A program made the position numbers and the translations under genes. The notes beneath the pieces are model-generated. The model ran no database searches and was not told where the DNA came from. It saw only the letters and a list, made by a program, of their open reading frames with translations. A stretch of 64,000 bases of DNA from NCBI GenBank assembly GCA_965220095.1, contig OZ244805.1, positions 1,426,001 to 1,490,000 on the forward strand. The letters run 5' to 3'. Position 1 is the stretch's first letter. Each line of letters begins with the position of its first letter. The stretch is from Bin87 sp965220095. Its GTDB lineage: Bacteria; Chloroflexota; Dehalococcoidia; Lucifugimonadales; UBA3495. Below are positions 17,091 through 26,185 of this stretch, piece after piece.

Positions 17091-18530
17091 ATGCGCGTGC
17101 GAAGGCTTTCCCCGGCGATGTGGGGACTGGGGCGGTGGATTCCGGCCCACTGGTCGCGGCGACTCCTGGCGTTGGCCACAGTGGCGTATCTGATATTGTT
17201 GCTGGGGTGTAACCTCGGCGAGCCTGAAACCGTCAATTCCGACCCTGCCATGACGATCAACCGCATTGCGTACATCGACTCTGACGGACAGCTGGTTACG
17301 GTTCAACCGGACGGAACCGACCGGCGGATCCTGACGATGGGCGAAGTTGCCGACGCCGGCAGTCGGAGCGGCGGAATATTGGCGCAACCCTTGTCCCGCG
17401 ACCGTGTGTACAGCTGGCCCAGCTGGTCTCCGGACGGCAGCCGCATCGCCGTTTCCCTCATTGCCAGCAGTTCGTCCGGGGATACTGAAATGAGCGTTCA
17501 GTCCCTGGAATCCGATACCGGAGTCGGCGGCCCGGTTTTCGTCAATGATGCGCCTTTGACCATCGCCGATGGCACGCCTCACTACATTCAGTGGTCGCCC
17601 GACGGCCGTCGGCTGGGGATAACGGCGGCGACGCCCGAGGGGCTGACACTGTTCATCGCCGATGCCAACCCAACGGATGGCGCGCAGTCGCCCCGGGCCC
17701 CGTTGGCCGTACAACGCGGAGCGCCGCTGTATTTCGACTGGTCGCCGGACAGCCGGTCGCTGGCGGTCCACAGTGGTGACGGCGTCGCGGTGTTGCACAT
17801 TGATGACGCTCTGACGCAATTGACGGTGCAAACGGTCAGCCGGTCGCATTCGTTCCGCACCCCGGCCTGGTCGCCGGACGGCGCGCAGTTGGCGTGGTCG
17901 GCGCCGGGCGGAGACGGAGAGGCGATGTGGGTGGGCCGGCCGGCCGAACCCGATTACGCCCCCCTGCGGCTGGCCGAGGTTGAAGGCTCGTGCGCGTTCT
18001 TGTGGTCATCCGACGGACGGGTGCTTGCAGTGGCAGACCGGCAGGTCGAAGGCTCGCCGGCGTACCAGAGGCTGCGGCTGGTGGCGGCTGATGGCAGCGA
18101 TGTTCGCACCATTCGGGAAGATGACTGGGTGCTGGGGTTTTTCTGGGAGCCGTTGGGCAATCGTCTGGCGTGGGTCGCGCTGAACACGGAGGAGCGGACG
18201 ATGGAATGGCGAGTTGCCGATGGCAGCGTCGACAGCGACAACGCCGGTGAGACCGAGGTTGATAACGATGCTGCGGCCGGCGGTTTGCGGTTTTCACCCA
18301 GCGGCGCAACCTTCCTGATGCTGGCGTTCTTCGACCAGTATGCCGGCAGTCATTCGCCGTGGGCTCCCGACGGCGCCGGTCTGGTAGTGGCCGGCACTCA
18401 GCAATACCTGTCCAATCGCCGCAACGGAAGCAGCGCCGGCGGTTCCAGGGTGTACGTCACCGAAACCAGCGGCGAAGGTAGGTTGCTGGATATTGGCACC
18501 GGCAGCCTGGCGGTGTGGTCGACACAATAG
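17091..18530 (+). CDS. TolB-like beta-propeller lipoprotein
   Basis: Start set at ATG 17091, directly before a signal peptide. A longer open frame runs upstream but overlaps cobQ. The N-terminus is basic, then LLALATVAYLILLLGC gives a lipobox with the acylated Cys. The mature part has WD40-like/PD40 beta-propeller repeats: SWSPDGSRIAVS, QWSPDGRRLGIT, DWSPDSRSLAVHS, AWSPDGAQLAWS, LWSSDGRVLAVADR. It is expected to be anchored on the outer face of the cytoplasmic membrane. It is followed by a second lipoprotein and an MFS exporter, probably in the same operon. The precise role is unknown. Confidence 0.82.
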   Translation: MRVRRLSPAMWGLGRWIPAHWSRRLLALATVAYLILLLGCNLGEPETVNSDPAMTINRIAYIDSDGQLVTVQPDGTDRRILTMGEVADAGSRSGGILAQPLSRDRVYSWPSWSPDGSRIAVSLIASSSSGDTEMSVQSLESDTGVGGPVFVNDAPLTIADGTPHYIQWSPDGRRLGITAATPEGLTLFIADANPTDGAQSPRAPLAVQRGAPLYFDWSPDSRSLAVHSGDGVAVLHIDDALTQLTVQTVSRSHSFRTPAWSPDGAQLAWSAPGGDGEAMWVGRPAEPDYAPLRLAEVEGSCAFLWSSDGRVLAVADRQVEGSPAYQRLRLVAADGSDVRTIREDDWVLGFFWEPLGNRLAWVALNTEERTMEWRVADGSVDSDNAGETEVDNDAAAGGLRFSPSGATFLMLAFFDQYAGSHSPWAPDGAGLVVAGTQQYLSNRRNGSSAGGSRVYVTETSGEGRLLDIGTGSLAVWSTQ

Positions 18531-18537
18531 CGCGAGC

Positions 18538-19419
18538 GTGATTCCCAGAACCGGTCGGAAGCCTCGCTGCGGACACCACTACTTGAACCGGCGATTGATA
18601 ACCTCTCCAGCGACCGGGCCGGCTTGGGTTCAGCTCTCCGTGATAGCCATTGGGTTGGCGATCATCCTGGTATCGTCGTTCGCGGCCTGCAAAGGCCCGA
18701 CGATACCACCTACCGCATCATTTGGTGATCCAGCGGCGGCACCAACCCCGACTCCCGACCCGGTCGCCATTATGCTTGAAACCGCCACGAATTTACGCCG
18801 GATGCAAACGGCGCGCTTTGACCTAACCCACGATCCGGGCAGCATTTACGTGAGCGCGTTCAGCGCCAAAATAACTGCGGCCACCGGCGCCTGGAGCGCG
18901 GAACAGGGAGCGGAATTCACCACCGACATCTACGTGGTCGCCGACCACGAAGCCGACATCGATTCGGGGACGTACTTTCAGCTGAAGGCCGTGGTAACTC
19001 CGGATAATTACTACGGAACCGACCCGTTTTCGGGAGCATGGACCAAACAACCGTTGTCGCTAATCCCCATACCGATTGCTGACTTGAACGATATTATGGC
19101 CGTCCTCGTCGAATCCATAGCTAACCCAACTGTGGACGGTCTGGAAGAAACGGACGGATACGATACCTACCGCGTAACCGGCAGCGCCCCGGCCACGGTG
19201 ATGGACTGGTTGCTGCTACATGGGCGGGAAGACCAGAGGGTTCAGGTTGAGGCTTGGGTTGACGTTGATCGGAAATCGTTGCGTAAGGCGCGGATCACCG
19301 GACCCGTCGGCAGGTTCGACGATCCTGATACCGTGCGCGAGATACGTCTCTACGACATCAACGAACCCCTCACCGTACAACCGCCGGTTGACTACATAGA
19401 CGTGCCAGCAGGCCGATAG
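18538..19419 (+). CDS. LppX/LprAFG-like lipoprotein
   Basis: Start taken as GTG 18538, just after the previous gene; a longer start at 18493 would overlap it. A hydrophobic segment ends in SSFAAC, a lipobox. A Pro/Thr linker follows, then an LppX/LprG-type domain that starts with LETATNLRRMQTARFDL and ends in QVEAWVDVDRKSLRKARITG. In mycobacteria LprG binds lipids in a hydrophobic cavity and works with the MFS protein P55. Here the MFS gene starts 9 bases downstream, the same pairing. The likely role is lipid or lipoglycan transfer at the cell surface (inference). Confidence 0.8.
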   Translation: MIPRTGRKPRCGHHYLNRRLITSPATGPAWVQLSVIAIGLAIILVSSFAACKGPTIPPTASFGDPAAAPTPTPDPVAIMLETATNLRRMQTARFDLTHDPGSIYVSAFSAKITAATGAWSAEQGAEFTTDIYVVADHEADIDSGTYFQLKAVVTPDNYYGTDPFSGAWTKQPLSLIPIPIADLNDIMAVLVESIANPTVDGLEETDGYDTYRVTGSAPATVMDWLLLHGREDQRVQVEAWVDVDRKSLRKARITGPVGRFDDPDTVREIRLYDINEPLTVQPPVDYIDVPAGR

Positions 19420-19428
19420 GTCGGCCTC

Positions 19429-21015
19429 GTGCCCGCCGTATCATCAACGCTGACTCGTTTCCGGCAGGCCACCCTGCCGCCCTGGGTGATGGTTGCCGCA
19501 ATAGCCGCCGGCGTTTTCGTTACCGCCCTGGATCAAACGGTGGTCGTCACCGCGTTGCCCGCAGTGATGGCAGATCTAAAGGTCCCGATTTTCCGGTTGG
19601 AAGCGGTAATCTGGGTGGTAACGGCCTACCTGCTGGCTTACACCGTGGCGATGCCGCTGCTGGGCCGTCTGGCCGACGTTTACGGCTATCAACGATGGTA
19701 CCTGGCTTCGCTGGCGGTATTTATCGCGGGGACGATGCTGGTAGCGTTGTCCGGGGAATGGGGATGGCTCAACAATCTCATCGAACCGCTGGATCAGATT
19801 GTGGCGGCCCGGGTAGTGCAGGCGATTGGCGGCGGTGGCACTGTACCCATCAGCCTGGCCATCGCTGCGGCGTTGGTTTCTGCCGAGAAACGCGGGTTGG
19901 CTTTGGGCATCGTGGCGGGGGCCGCCGAGGCCGGCAGTATGTTGGGCCCGGCATACGGAGGAGCCGTCATCGAGCTGTGGGGCTGGCGGGCAATATTCTG
20001 GCTCAACGTGCCCCAGGCCGCCGTCATCGCGGTGGCGTTGCTGTTCCTCCGAAACCAGCGGTTCGAAGGTTCGCGCATGGACTACCGGGGCGCGGCGGCG
20101 TTCACCGTCGGACTGGTTCTGCTGAGCCTGGCCGTCGCCCACGAAGGGCTGTTCCGGCTGTCTTCGTGGGTTCCGTATTGGCTGCTGGCCGGGTTTTTGC
20201 TGAGCGCCGTCATGCTGGGCTGGCTGCAACGACGGATTCCCCAGCCCTTGCTGGCGAATGCGTTGTTCCAGGCGTGGGCGTTCGTCGCGGCCAACCTTAG
20301 CCAGTTGCTCGTCGGCATAGCCCTCATCATCGCGATGACAACCATGGTAATCATGGCCAACACGGTTATGAATGTCCCCGGGCGGCCGGTGGATTCGTTC
20401 ACGGCGGCCCGGTGGCTGCTGCGCATGACGGCCACCATCCCGGTATTCTCCGTAGCTGGCGGGCTGCTGTTGAGGTGGTTCGACGCCCGTTGGATTGCCA
20501 TGCCGGGGCTGGTCCTGATTGCTATTGGGATGTTCAGACTCGCCGGGTGGCAAATCGACATTGCGGAACCACGACTCACGCTGGACCTGGTTATTCCCGG
20601 AATCGGGTTTGGGTTGGTCGTCGCCCCCCTGCTGCACCGGGCTATCGCTGCGTCGCCGCTGGAATACCGCAGCGTGTCAGCCTCCATGATAGTGGTGGCC
20701 CGTATGTTGGGAATGACGCTGGGGTTGGCAGCGCTGTCGGCGTGGGGCGTCAACGAGATGCTCGCCATCCTGACCGACACCCCGTCGCCGTTGACCATGC
20801 CGGCGCTGGACGCAGCGGCGCGGGCGCAAGCCTTTGTCGAATACCGGGCAACTTTGCAAACGGCCAGCCTGTCGTTGTTCCACGATTTCTTCCGCGCCGC
20901 CGGTTTGGTCTCGCTCGTCGCCCTCATCCCAGCGTTCTTGATGCGCCCCAGTCCCATAGAGCGCGCCAGATTATCCGCACGCACGCCGGAGCCCATTGCC
21001 CGCGAGCAGCCGTAA
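19429..21015 (+). CDS. MFS exporter (DHA2/P55-like)
   Basis: 528 residues and rich in hydrophobic helices; its size fits a 14-TM drug:H+ antiporter. Motif D1 is ALDQTVVVTALPAV, motif A is GRLADVYGYQR and motif C is GAAEAGSMLGPAYGG. The start is GTG. It lies 9 bases after an LprG-like lipoprotein, the arrangement of the mycobacterial lprG-P55 operon, where the pair moves triacylglycerol-type lipids and affects drug tolerance. Export of a lipid or lipophilic compound is therefore more likely than a simple drug pump (inference). Confidence 0.86.
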   Translation: MPAVSSTLTRFRQATLPPWVMVAAIAAGVFVTALDQTVVVTALPAVMADLKVPIFRLEAVIWVVTAYLLAYTVAMPLLGRLADVYGYQRWYLASLAVFIAGTMLVALSGEWGWLNNLIEPLDQIVAARVVQAIGGGGTVPISLAIAAALVSAEKRGLALGIVAGAAEAGSMLGPAYGGAVIELWGWRAIFWLNVPQAAVIAVALLFLRNQRFEGSRMDYRGAAAFTVGLVLLSLAVAHEGLFRLSSWVPYWLLAGFLLSAVMLGWLQRRIPQPLLANALFQAWAFVAANLSQLLVGIALIIAMTTMVIMANTVMNVPGRPVDSFTAARWLLRMTATIPVFSVAGGLLLRWFDARWIAMPGLVLIAIGMFRLAGWQIDIAEPRLTLDLVIPGIGFGLVVAPLLHRAIAASPLEYRSVSASMIVVARMLGMTLGLAALSAWGVNEMLAILTDTPSPLTMPALDAAARAQAFVEYRATLQTASLSLFHDFFRAAGLVSLVALIPAFLMRPSPIERARLSARTPEPIAREQP

Positions 21016-21228
21016 CGTCGTAACGAGCGGGATAATTCCGACGATGCTGCTGCCTGGTTCGCTCGCAATGGGTACAATGGAACGGCAAACTTCACGAGGG
21101 AATTTGCTTATGACCGGCTTGAGCTGTGCATCCGGGGCCGCGCCGCAAATCGGATCGGCGCAACCCCGGGCGGATTCGGGGCCACCGGTGCAACGACGAC
21201 GCAGCGCAGACGGTTCGGAGCGAAGCGA

Positions 21229-22065
21229 ATGGCGGCAATCATGCAGATGAAGCAGTTGGGCGCGTCCGAGGCGATCGTATCAGAGATTGGCCTGGGCACC
21301 TGGCGATACACCGGCGGGTCGGAGCCGCTGCGCCGAGGAGTGGCATTGGGCGCCAATCTAATCGACACGGCGGAGATGTACCGCACCGAAGACGCGGTGG
21401 GCAAGGCCATCACCGGCATCCGCGAGCAGGTATTCGTCGCCACCAAAGTGCTGGGCAGCAACCTGCGCCGGGACGCCGTGCTGCGGGCCGCCGAGCGCAG
21501 CCTCCGTCTGCTGGCCGTGGACAAAATCGACCTGTACCAAATCCATTGGCCAAACCCCGGCGTGCCCATCCCCGAAACCATGCAGGCGATGGAGCAACTG
21601 GTATCGGAGGGCGTGGTCGATTACATCGGCGTCAGCAACTTTTCGGTGGCGGATATGCGGGAAGCCCAAGCCGCGCTCCGGCACAATCCCATCGTGTCCA
21701 ACCAGATTTTGTACAACCTGCGCCGCCGCAGCGCCGAACGGGACGTGATTCCCTATTGTCGGCAACACAACATCACGGTCATTGCCTATTCGCCGTTGGC
21801 CGAAGGTTCGTTGGTTGGCGGGCAAGGCGGCGGCCTGCGCCGTGCCCTGGGTATTGGCCGGGCCCGCAGCGTCCTGGATGAAGTGGCCGGGGAGGTCGGC
21901 AAAACCGCAGCGCAAGTGGCGTTGAATTGGGTTGCCGACCAACCAAACGTGGTCGCCATCCCGAAGTCGAACAGCGTCGAGCGCACCGTGGCCAATTGCG
22001 CCGCATCCGGTTGGCGGCTGACGGCGGAGCAGCGTCAGGCCCTGGAGCACGCCTTTCCGGTGTAA
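21229..22065 (+). CDS. Aldo/keto reductase
   Basis: 278 residues with a TIM-barrel AKR sequence. The catalytic tetrad is visible: Asp and Tyr in DTAEMYRTED, Lys in FVATKVLG, His in YQIHWPNP. The NADPH-binding end is AIPKSNSVERTVAN. The start is one of three close in-frame ATG codons (21229, 21241, 21247); 21229 has a GGAGCGAAG site upstream. The 213 bases before it hold no recognisable gene. The cytosolic carbonyl substrate cannot be predicted. Confidence 0.88.
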   Translation: MAAIMQMKQLGASEAIVSEIGLGTWRYTGGSEPLRRGVALGANLIDTAEMYRTEDAVGKAITGIREQVFVATKVLGSNLRRDAVLRAAERSLRLLAVDKIDLYQIHWPNPGVPIPETMQAMEQLVSEGVVDYIGVSNFSVADMREAQAALRHNPIVSNQILYNLRRRSAERDVIPYCRQHNITVIAYSPLAEGSLVGGQGGGLRRALGIGRARSVLDEVAGEVGKTAAQVALNWVADQPNVVAIPKSNSVERTVANCAASGWRLTAEQRQALEHAFPV

Positions 22066-22087
22066 TCCGCGCGGCGTGGATGCCTGG

Positions 22088-22735
22088 TTACAGTCCGAAA
22101 CTGGCCAGCGCCTTCCAGCTCAAATCCGCAGCCCACCTGCCGCCCGACCAGTCATCGCCGGCGGCGTTGGACTCGAAGCGGATCAGAATGAGCCGCCAGG
22201 ACCGTGTGATTTGCGACACCTTCAGCTCGTCGGTTACGGCGTGGGCGAATTCCAGCGCTGCGTCAAACACCGAGTCGGGCAGGTCCGCGTGGGACAACAG
22301 TGGCATTTGCGGCGGAAAATCGCGGCTGTACACCAGACGGTCGCCTGAAACCGCCTGGTTCCGCTCCAGCAGGTCGGCCACCAGTGATTGCAGGCGATAC
22401 AGGGATTCGTTCACCACCTCCGGCGAAAAATCCACCCAGATATTGCCGTCAGATTCCGTAGGCCGAGTGGTGGTAATGCCACGGTTGAACATTGGGAACC
22501 GGGGAGAGACTCTACGGTAACGGTTGGCCAGCTGCTCCAACTCGGCCGCGAGGGTCGCCTCAGTATCTGAGCCGTCGGCAGAGTTGAGGATGAAATAATC
22601 CGACAACGGCAGGTGCACCATGTGCATTTCGGCAGCCCAGCAAGCGAACTGCCCGCAAACCAGTTGCCGCGCCCGGTACAACCGCGCTGTGAAATCCGGA
22701 TCGGTAAGCAAACTAACGCCGTAGCGGGTGGACAT
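22088..22735 (-). CDS. Unrecognised protein, possible 2H-phosphoesterase-like fold
   Basis: 215 residues from ATG 22735, which has an AGGA site overlapping the end of the upstream gene. The sequence starts MSTRYGVSLLTDPDFTARLY and has AEMHMVHLPLSDYF, loosely like the first His motif of 2'-5' RNA ligase/2H phosphoesterases, but I cannot see a convincing second HxT/S motif. Trp-rich residues mark the C-terminus (DDWSGGRWAADLSW). It lies 8 bases after the 127-residue gene, and is the last member of a three-gene minus-strand set. Confidence 0.6.
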   Translation of the reverse strand: MSTRYGVSLLTDPDFTARLYRARQLVCGQFACWAAEMHMVHLPLSDYFILNSADGSDTEATLAAELEQLANRYRRVSPRFPMFNRGITTTRPTESDGNIWVDFSPEVVNESLYRLQSLVADLLERNQAVSGDRLVYSRDFPPQMPLLSHADLPDSVFDAALEFAHAVTDELKVSQITRSWRLILIRFESNAAGDDWSGGRWAADLSWKALASFGL

Positions 22736-22743
22736 CGGCAATC

Positions 22744-23127
22744 CTACAACTCGATAATGGTGTCAGGATCGTTGTAAGCTATCTTGAACTTCTCATAGTC
22801 GTTCAGCGGGTTGTTCTTGATGATGCCTAATATCCCGCAGATGGCAATATCCAACTGGTGGTCGTCGCCACTTTCAACCGCCGTATACAAAACGTGATAG
22901 AACTCGTGCAATGCTTCGCGGCGCTCGGCAAATCGGTACTCGAAGTAGGTGAGCAAAGCTTCCTGCTCTGATTGCAACGCGGCCAAAAAGGCTTGGCAAT
23001 TCGCCCGTATCCACTCCCGCTCGGTTACCTCAGCTTCTCTGGTTTTCAGGTAGTCGACACCAGCTTCGATAATTGCCTGAGGGTTGAGATCTATCAGGTT
23101 TGCGGCTATTCGCCCGTACATCGTCAT
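22744..23127 (-). CDS. Small helical protein of unknown function
   Basis: 127 residues, mostly amphipathic helix: QAIIEAGVDYLKTREAEVTE, LLTYFEYRFAERREALHEFY, then ICGILGIIKNNPLNDYEKF. No signal peptide or membrane segment is seen. Its start overlaps the stop of the membrane protein gene by ATGA, a tight translational coupling that suggests a stoichiometric partner. I do not recognise the family. The gene is less GC-rich than the surrounding housekeeping genes. Confidence 0.7.
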   Translation of the reverse strand: MTMYGRIAANLIDLNPQAIIEAGVDYLKTREAEVTEREWIRANCQAFLAALQSEQEALLTYFEYRFAERREALHEFYHVLYTAVESGDDHQLDIAICGILGIIKNNPLNDYEKFKIAYNDPDTIIEL

Positions 23128-24053
23128 CCTTGCAATATCCTATGTTGCTGTTCTGTGAGAACCGGTTGTTCTAGCAATTCGGCCAGCGCAACGGCCAGTT
23201 TATAGACTTTGTGTGCAGTCTCTATATCTTCGACCATGCTTTTGCCAAGCTGGATGCTTAACGCTGACCGGGCTTGGATAATGGAGCCGGTCAGTTCAGT
23301 CATACGTAACTGGCCTGCTTTCATCACGCTAACCTGCTGCCGAATTTTTTGTTCAGCACTGGAGAATAGTCTCATTGCAGCCTCAACTTTTTGCTTGGTC
23401 TGGTGTGCTTTCCATTGCCCCCAAGCGGCGGCGGCTATTCCTATTGGCGCCGCTACTACGTTTGCGGCAGTCATCATTGTGGCCACTCCGCCGGCCATTC
23501 CGGCGCCGCCAGCTGCCAGCGCTCCGCCGCCTATCCAGGCAAGCCTTGCGCTGTTAGCCGCCGCCCCACTTAGCGTAGCGATGCGAACTCCGGTAGATGC
23601 TACTCCGAATATGCCGGCGGCAGTGTATAGCCCCGCTGCCGTTACCGCTGCTGCGCCTGATGCGCCGGCGATTCCGGCGGCTCCTATTCCCACAGATTTG
23701 AGGGTTTCTTGGTGGAGTTCTTGCCAGCGAGCTATGGTCTCATCCGGGATGCTAACATTGAAATTTTCGAACTCGCGGTGCTTGACTTTGGCTTTTTGCA
23801 GAAACGTTGCAGCATCCCTCAAGATCTCCATGCTGCTGACACGGAGCCGACCAAGCTGTTCAGCCTGATAATTAAATTGACTGGCAACCGCTTTGGCTTC
23901 CGTTTCAATAGATTTGCACTTGTCCAAAGCTTCGTCATGAAGCTTTTTCCATTTTCGAGTTTTCAGGCTACTGTGAACGGTTGAGCCTATGCTTACGGCA
24001 GCGATTCCGGCTCCTATTGCGATAAGCGGAAAAGGCATTTTCGGTATCCTCAT
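23124..24053 (-). CDS. Glycine-zipper membrane protein with coiled-coil flanks, unknown function
   Basis: About 309 residues from ATG 24053 (a TTG lies two codons upstream). A hydrophobic N-terminal segment (FPLIAIGAGIAAVSIG) is followed by a long helix with KKLHDEALDKCKSIETEAKA and a further helical stretch to about residue 115. The centre (about 118-215) is an alanine/glycine-rich hydrophobic block with repeated GxxxG/A spacing (VGIGAAGIAGASGAAAV, GGGALAAGGAGMAGG, AAPIGIAAAAWG). The last 95 residues are again helical. This helix-hydrophobic hairpin-helix plan resembles alpha-helical pore formers, but no homologue is recognised. The bases are less GC-rich than in neighbours, suggesting acquisition. 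Confidence 0.7.
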   Translation of the reverse strand: MRIPKMPFPLIAIGAGIAAVSIGSTVHSSLKTRKWKKLHDEALDKCKSIETEAKAVASQFNYQAEQLGRLRVSSMEILRDAATFLQKAKVKHREFENFNVSIPDETIARWQELHQETLKSVGIGAAGIAGASGAAAVTAAGLYTAAGIFGVASTGVRIATLSGAAANSARLAWIGGGALAAGGAGMAGGVATMMTAANVVAAPIGIAAAAWGQWKAHQTKQKVEAAMRLFSSAEQKIRQQVSVMKAGQLRMTELTGSIIQARSALSIQLGKSMVEDIETAHKVYKLAVALAELLEQPVLTEQQHRILQG

Positions 24054-24158
24054 CTGCAAGTTCGGGTCAGGATAGCCATTTTACAGAATTCACGGTTCAA
24101 CACCAACCCGCCATCGGCTATACTTTCCCTGCCGCAACCGATAGCCTCCAGTACCATT

Positions 24159-25151
24159 ATGCCTAACCACTCACCCCGCATCCTTATCACCGATTTCGTT
24201 TGGCCTTCCACCACGCCGGAGCGGGAGGTGCTGGCCGGAATCAACGCCGAGGTCGTGGAAGCACCGGATGGCTCGGAAGACACGCTGGCCGCGCTGGCGG
24301 TAGATTGCGACGGCATTATGACCTGCTTCTCTCAGGTTACTCCCGCCGTGGTGCGGGCGGCGGAGCGGTGCCGGGTTATCAGTCGGTATGGGGTGGGGGT
24401 GGACAACATTGCCGTTGATGTGGCTACCGAGCTGGGGATTCCGGTTACTTACGTGCCCGATTACTGCGTGGATGAGGTTAGCGACCATGTGATGGCTTTG
24501 CTGCTGGCCTGGAATCGGCAGGTTGGTTTCTACGACCGCGTGGCCAAAACCGGGCGATGGGAAGGCGTGTCATCTCCGCATCCCCTCACCCGTCTGCGCG
24601 GGCAGACAATCGGCGTTGTGGGATTTGGTCGCATCGGGCGGGCGGTGGCGGACAAGGCGCGGGCGTTCGGGTTGTCAGTGCTGGCCTACGACCCATTCCT
24701 GGCTCCCGACGCGGCCCTGCCGACCGGTGTGGCAGCATCCTCCATGCACGGCCTGCTGGCAAATGCAGACTACGTAACGGTGCATACTCCGCTGAATGAC
24801 GAAACCCGCGGGCTGATCGGCGAACACGAGCTGGGTTTGATGAAATCGTCGGCTTACCTGATCAATTGCGCCCGTGGCCCGATCGTAGACGAACCCGCGC
24901 TGTACGCCGCCCTCCGCGATGGGAGCATTGCCGGGGCCGGCCTGGACGTGATGGAATCAGCGGCCCCGTCGCCGGAGCATCCAATGTTTGCGCTGGACAA
25001 CGTCATCATCACGCCCCACGTGGCGTTTCTGTCGCAGCAATCGGTGCTGGAACTGGAAGTGCGTACCGCCCGCGCCACCGTGGACGTGCTGCAAGGGCGG
25101 ATGCCGGAATTCCTGGTCAATCCGGCGGCGTGGGCAATACGACGGCAATAG
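24159..25151 (+). CDS. D-2-hydroxyacid dehydrogenase (PGDH/CtBP-like)
   Basis: 330 residues. The NAD-binding motif is GVVGFGRIGRAVADKARAFG. The catalytic residues are Arg in LINCARGPIVDE, Glu in AGLDVMESAAPSPEHP and His in NVIITPHVAFLS. The N-terminal catalytic lobe has ISRYGVGVDNIAVD. There is no C-terminal ACT domain, so it is not a classical regulated SerA. The family reduces or oxidises 2-keto/2-hydroxy acids such as phosphoglycerate, glyoxylate or related compounds. It is divergent from the three-gene cassette, with about 100 bases between. Confidence 0.9.
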   Translation: MPNHSPRILITDFVWPSTTPEREVLAGINAEVVEAPDGSEDTLAALAVDCDGIMTCFSQVTPAVVRAAERCRVISRYGVGVDNIAVDVATELGIPVTYVPDYCVDEVSDHVMALLLAWNRQVGFYDRVAKTGRWEGVSSPHPLTRLRGQTIGVVGFGRIGRAVADKARAFGLSVLAYDPFLAPDAALPTGVAASSMHGLLANADYVTVHTPLNDETRGLIGEHELGLMKSSAYLINCARGPIVDEPALYAALRDGSIAGAGLDVMESAAPSPEHPMFALDNVIITPHVAFLSQQSVLELEVRTARATVDVLQGRMPEFLVNPAAWAIRRQ

Positions 25152-25159
25152 GTTTTTTA

Positions 25160-25211
25160 CATCGACGGACAGGATGCACAGGATATTTGGATTCCGGATC
25201 AAGTCCGGAAT
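25160..25211 (+). repeat. Dispersed repeat copy 2 followed by an ATTCCGGA hairpin element
   Basis: 25160-25184 is the second copy of the element at 12770-12793. It is followed by ATTCCGGA (25191-25198) and TCCGGAAT (25204-25211), an 8-bp stem with a 5-base loop. Both elements lie between genes and could be transposition or recombination relics. The hairpin has no T-tract, so it is not an obvious terminator. Confidence 0.5.
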
Positions 25212-25238
25212 GACGAGTTGGTAGCGAGGTAGGTTAGA

Positions 25239-26057
25239 TTGGCTTCAGCAGGTTTCACCATCAGTTATTTGGGCACCGGCGCGGGCGGGTGCATTCTGCG
25301 CAACCACACCGCAATCGTGCTGGAATGTCCGGACGCTAGTCGGATCCTGCTGGACGCGTCGTCCGGCAACACGGTGTTGCGCCACGCCGACCAGCTCGGG
25401 ATGTCGGCCACCGATTTCGATCATTGCCTGCTGAGCCACAGCCACCCCGACCACTGCGAGGGCCTGCCGCACATCGAGATGCAGCGCAGCCGTCGCAATC
25501 CCGCCGAGCAGCCTATGCAGTTGTACGGCTCGGCTGAAGCATTGGGCGACATTGGAACGTTGCTGGCCTACCCCCGGCGCGGATTGACCGTTGACGGAGA
25601 TGGGGCGCAACGCCGCGACGGACGGCAGGTGTTTTCCTTTAGACCCACCGATCCGGGTCAATGGGTGCAGCTCACTCCCACGATCCGCGCCAGGTGCGCT
25701 CCGGTAACGCACATCGGCGGCGCCATCGCCTGGCGCGTGGAGTCAGGCCAACACGCCGTCGTGTTTTCCGGCGACACCCGCTGGTGCCCATCGCTCTCCG
25801 AGTTAGCCGAAGGCGCAACCCTGCTCATCCACGAGGCGATTTGCACTGAAGCCGACCGCCGTCGCGCCGATAATACCGCCCACTCAACCGCTACCGAGGC
25901 GGCTCGCGTGGCTCAAATGGCCGGAGTAGAACAGCTCACGCTGACCCATATCGACAACGCATTCCACTACGACCCGGAGCCACTGGCATTGGAGGCGCGC
26001 TCGATCTTCGACGGCGTCGTGTCCGTAGCATCGGACTGCTGGCAGCAGCACATCTAA
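25239..26057 (+). CDS. MBL-fold metallo-hydrolase (RNase Z-like group)
   Basis: 272 residues, TTG start with an AGGT-rich upstream sequence. The metal-binding motif is LLSHSHPDHCEG (HxHxDH), with later FSGDTRW, LLIHEAIC and THIDNAFHY supplying the remaining ligands. The layout matches the RNase Z/ElaC-like and phosphodiesterase branch of the beta-lactamase fold. The exosite arm of a true tRNase Z is not evident, so a general hydrolase is the safer call. Confidence 0.82.
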   Translation: MASAGFTISYLGTGAGGCILRNHTAIVLECPDASRILLDASSGNTVLRHADQLGMSATDFDHCLLSHSHPDHCEGLPHIEMQRSRRNPAEQPMQLYGSAEALGDIGTLLAYPRRGLTVDGDGAQRRDGRQVFSFRPTDPGQWVQLTPTIRARCAPVTHIGGAIAWRVESGQHAVVFSGDTRWCPSLSELAEGATLLIHEAICTEADRRRADNTAHSTATEAARVAQMAGVEQLTLTHIDNAFHYDPEPLALEARSIFDGVVSVASDCWQQHI

Positions 26058-26185
26058 GTTCGTCGTGCGTCGACTGGCACTGCCTTGGAATGTGGACGGG
26101 TCCCCGCCAAAAAGGTTGGTGGTAAACTCCCTGCCGAGGCAAAAACCAACGCCGCAGCCGGAACGCCAGCCGGAATGCCAGAACG

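Noticed and set aside
21016..21228. Small open frames before the aldo/keto reductase
   Set aside because: No ribosome site or family features. They appear to be non-coding or leader sequence.
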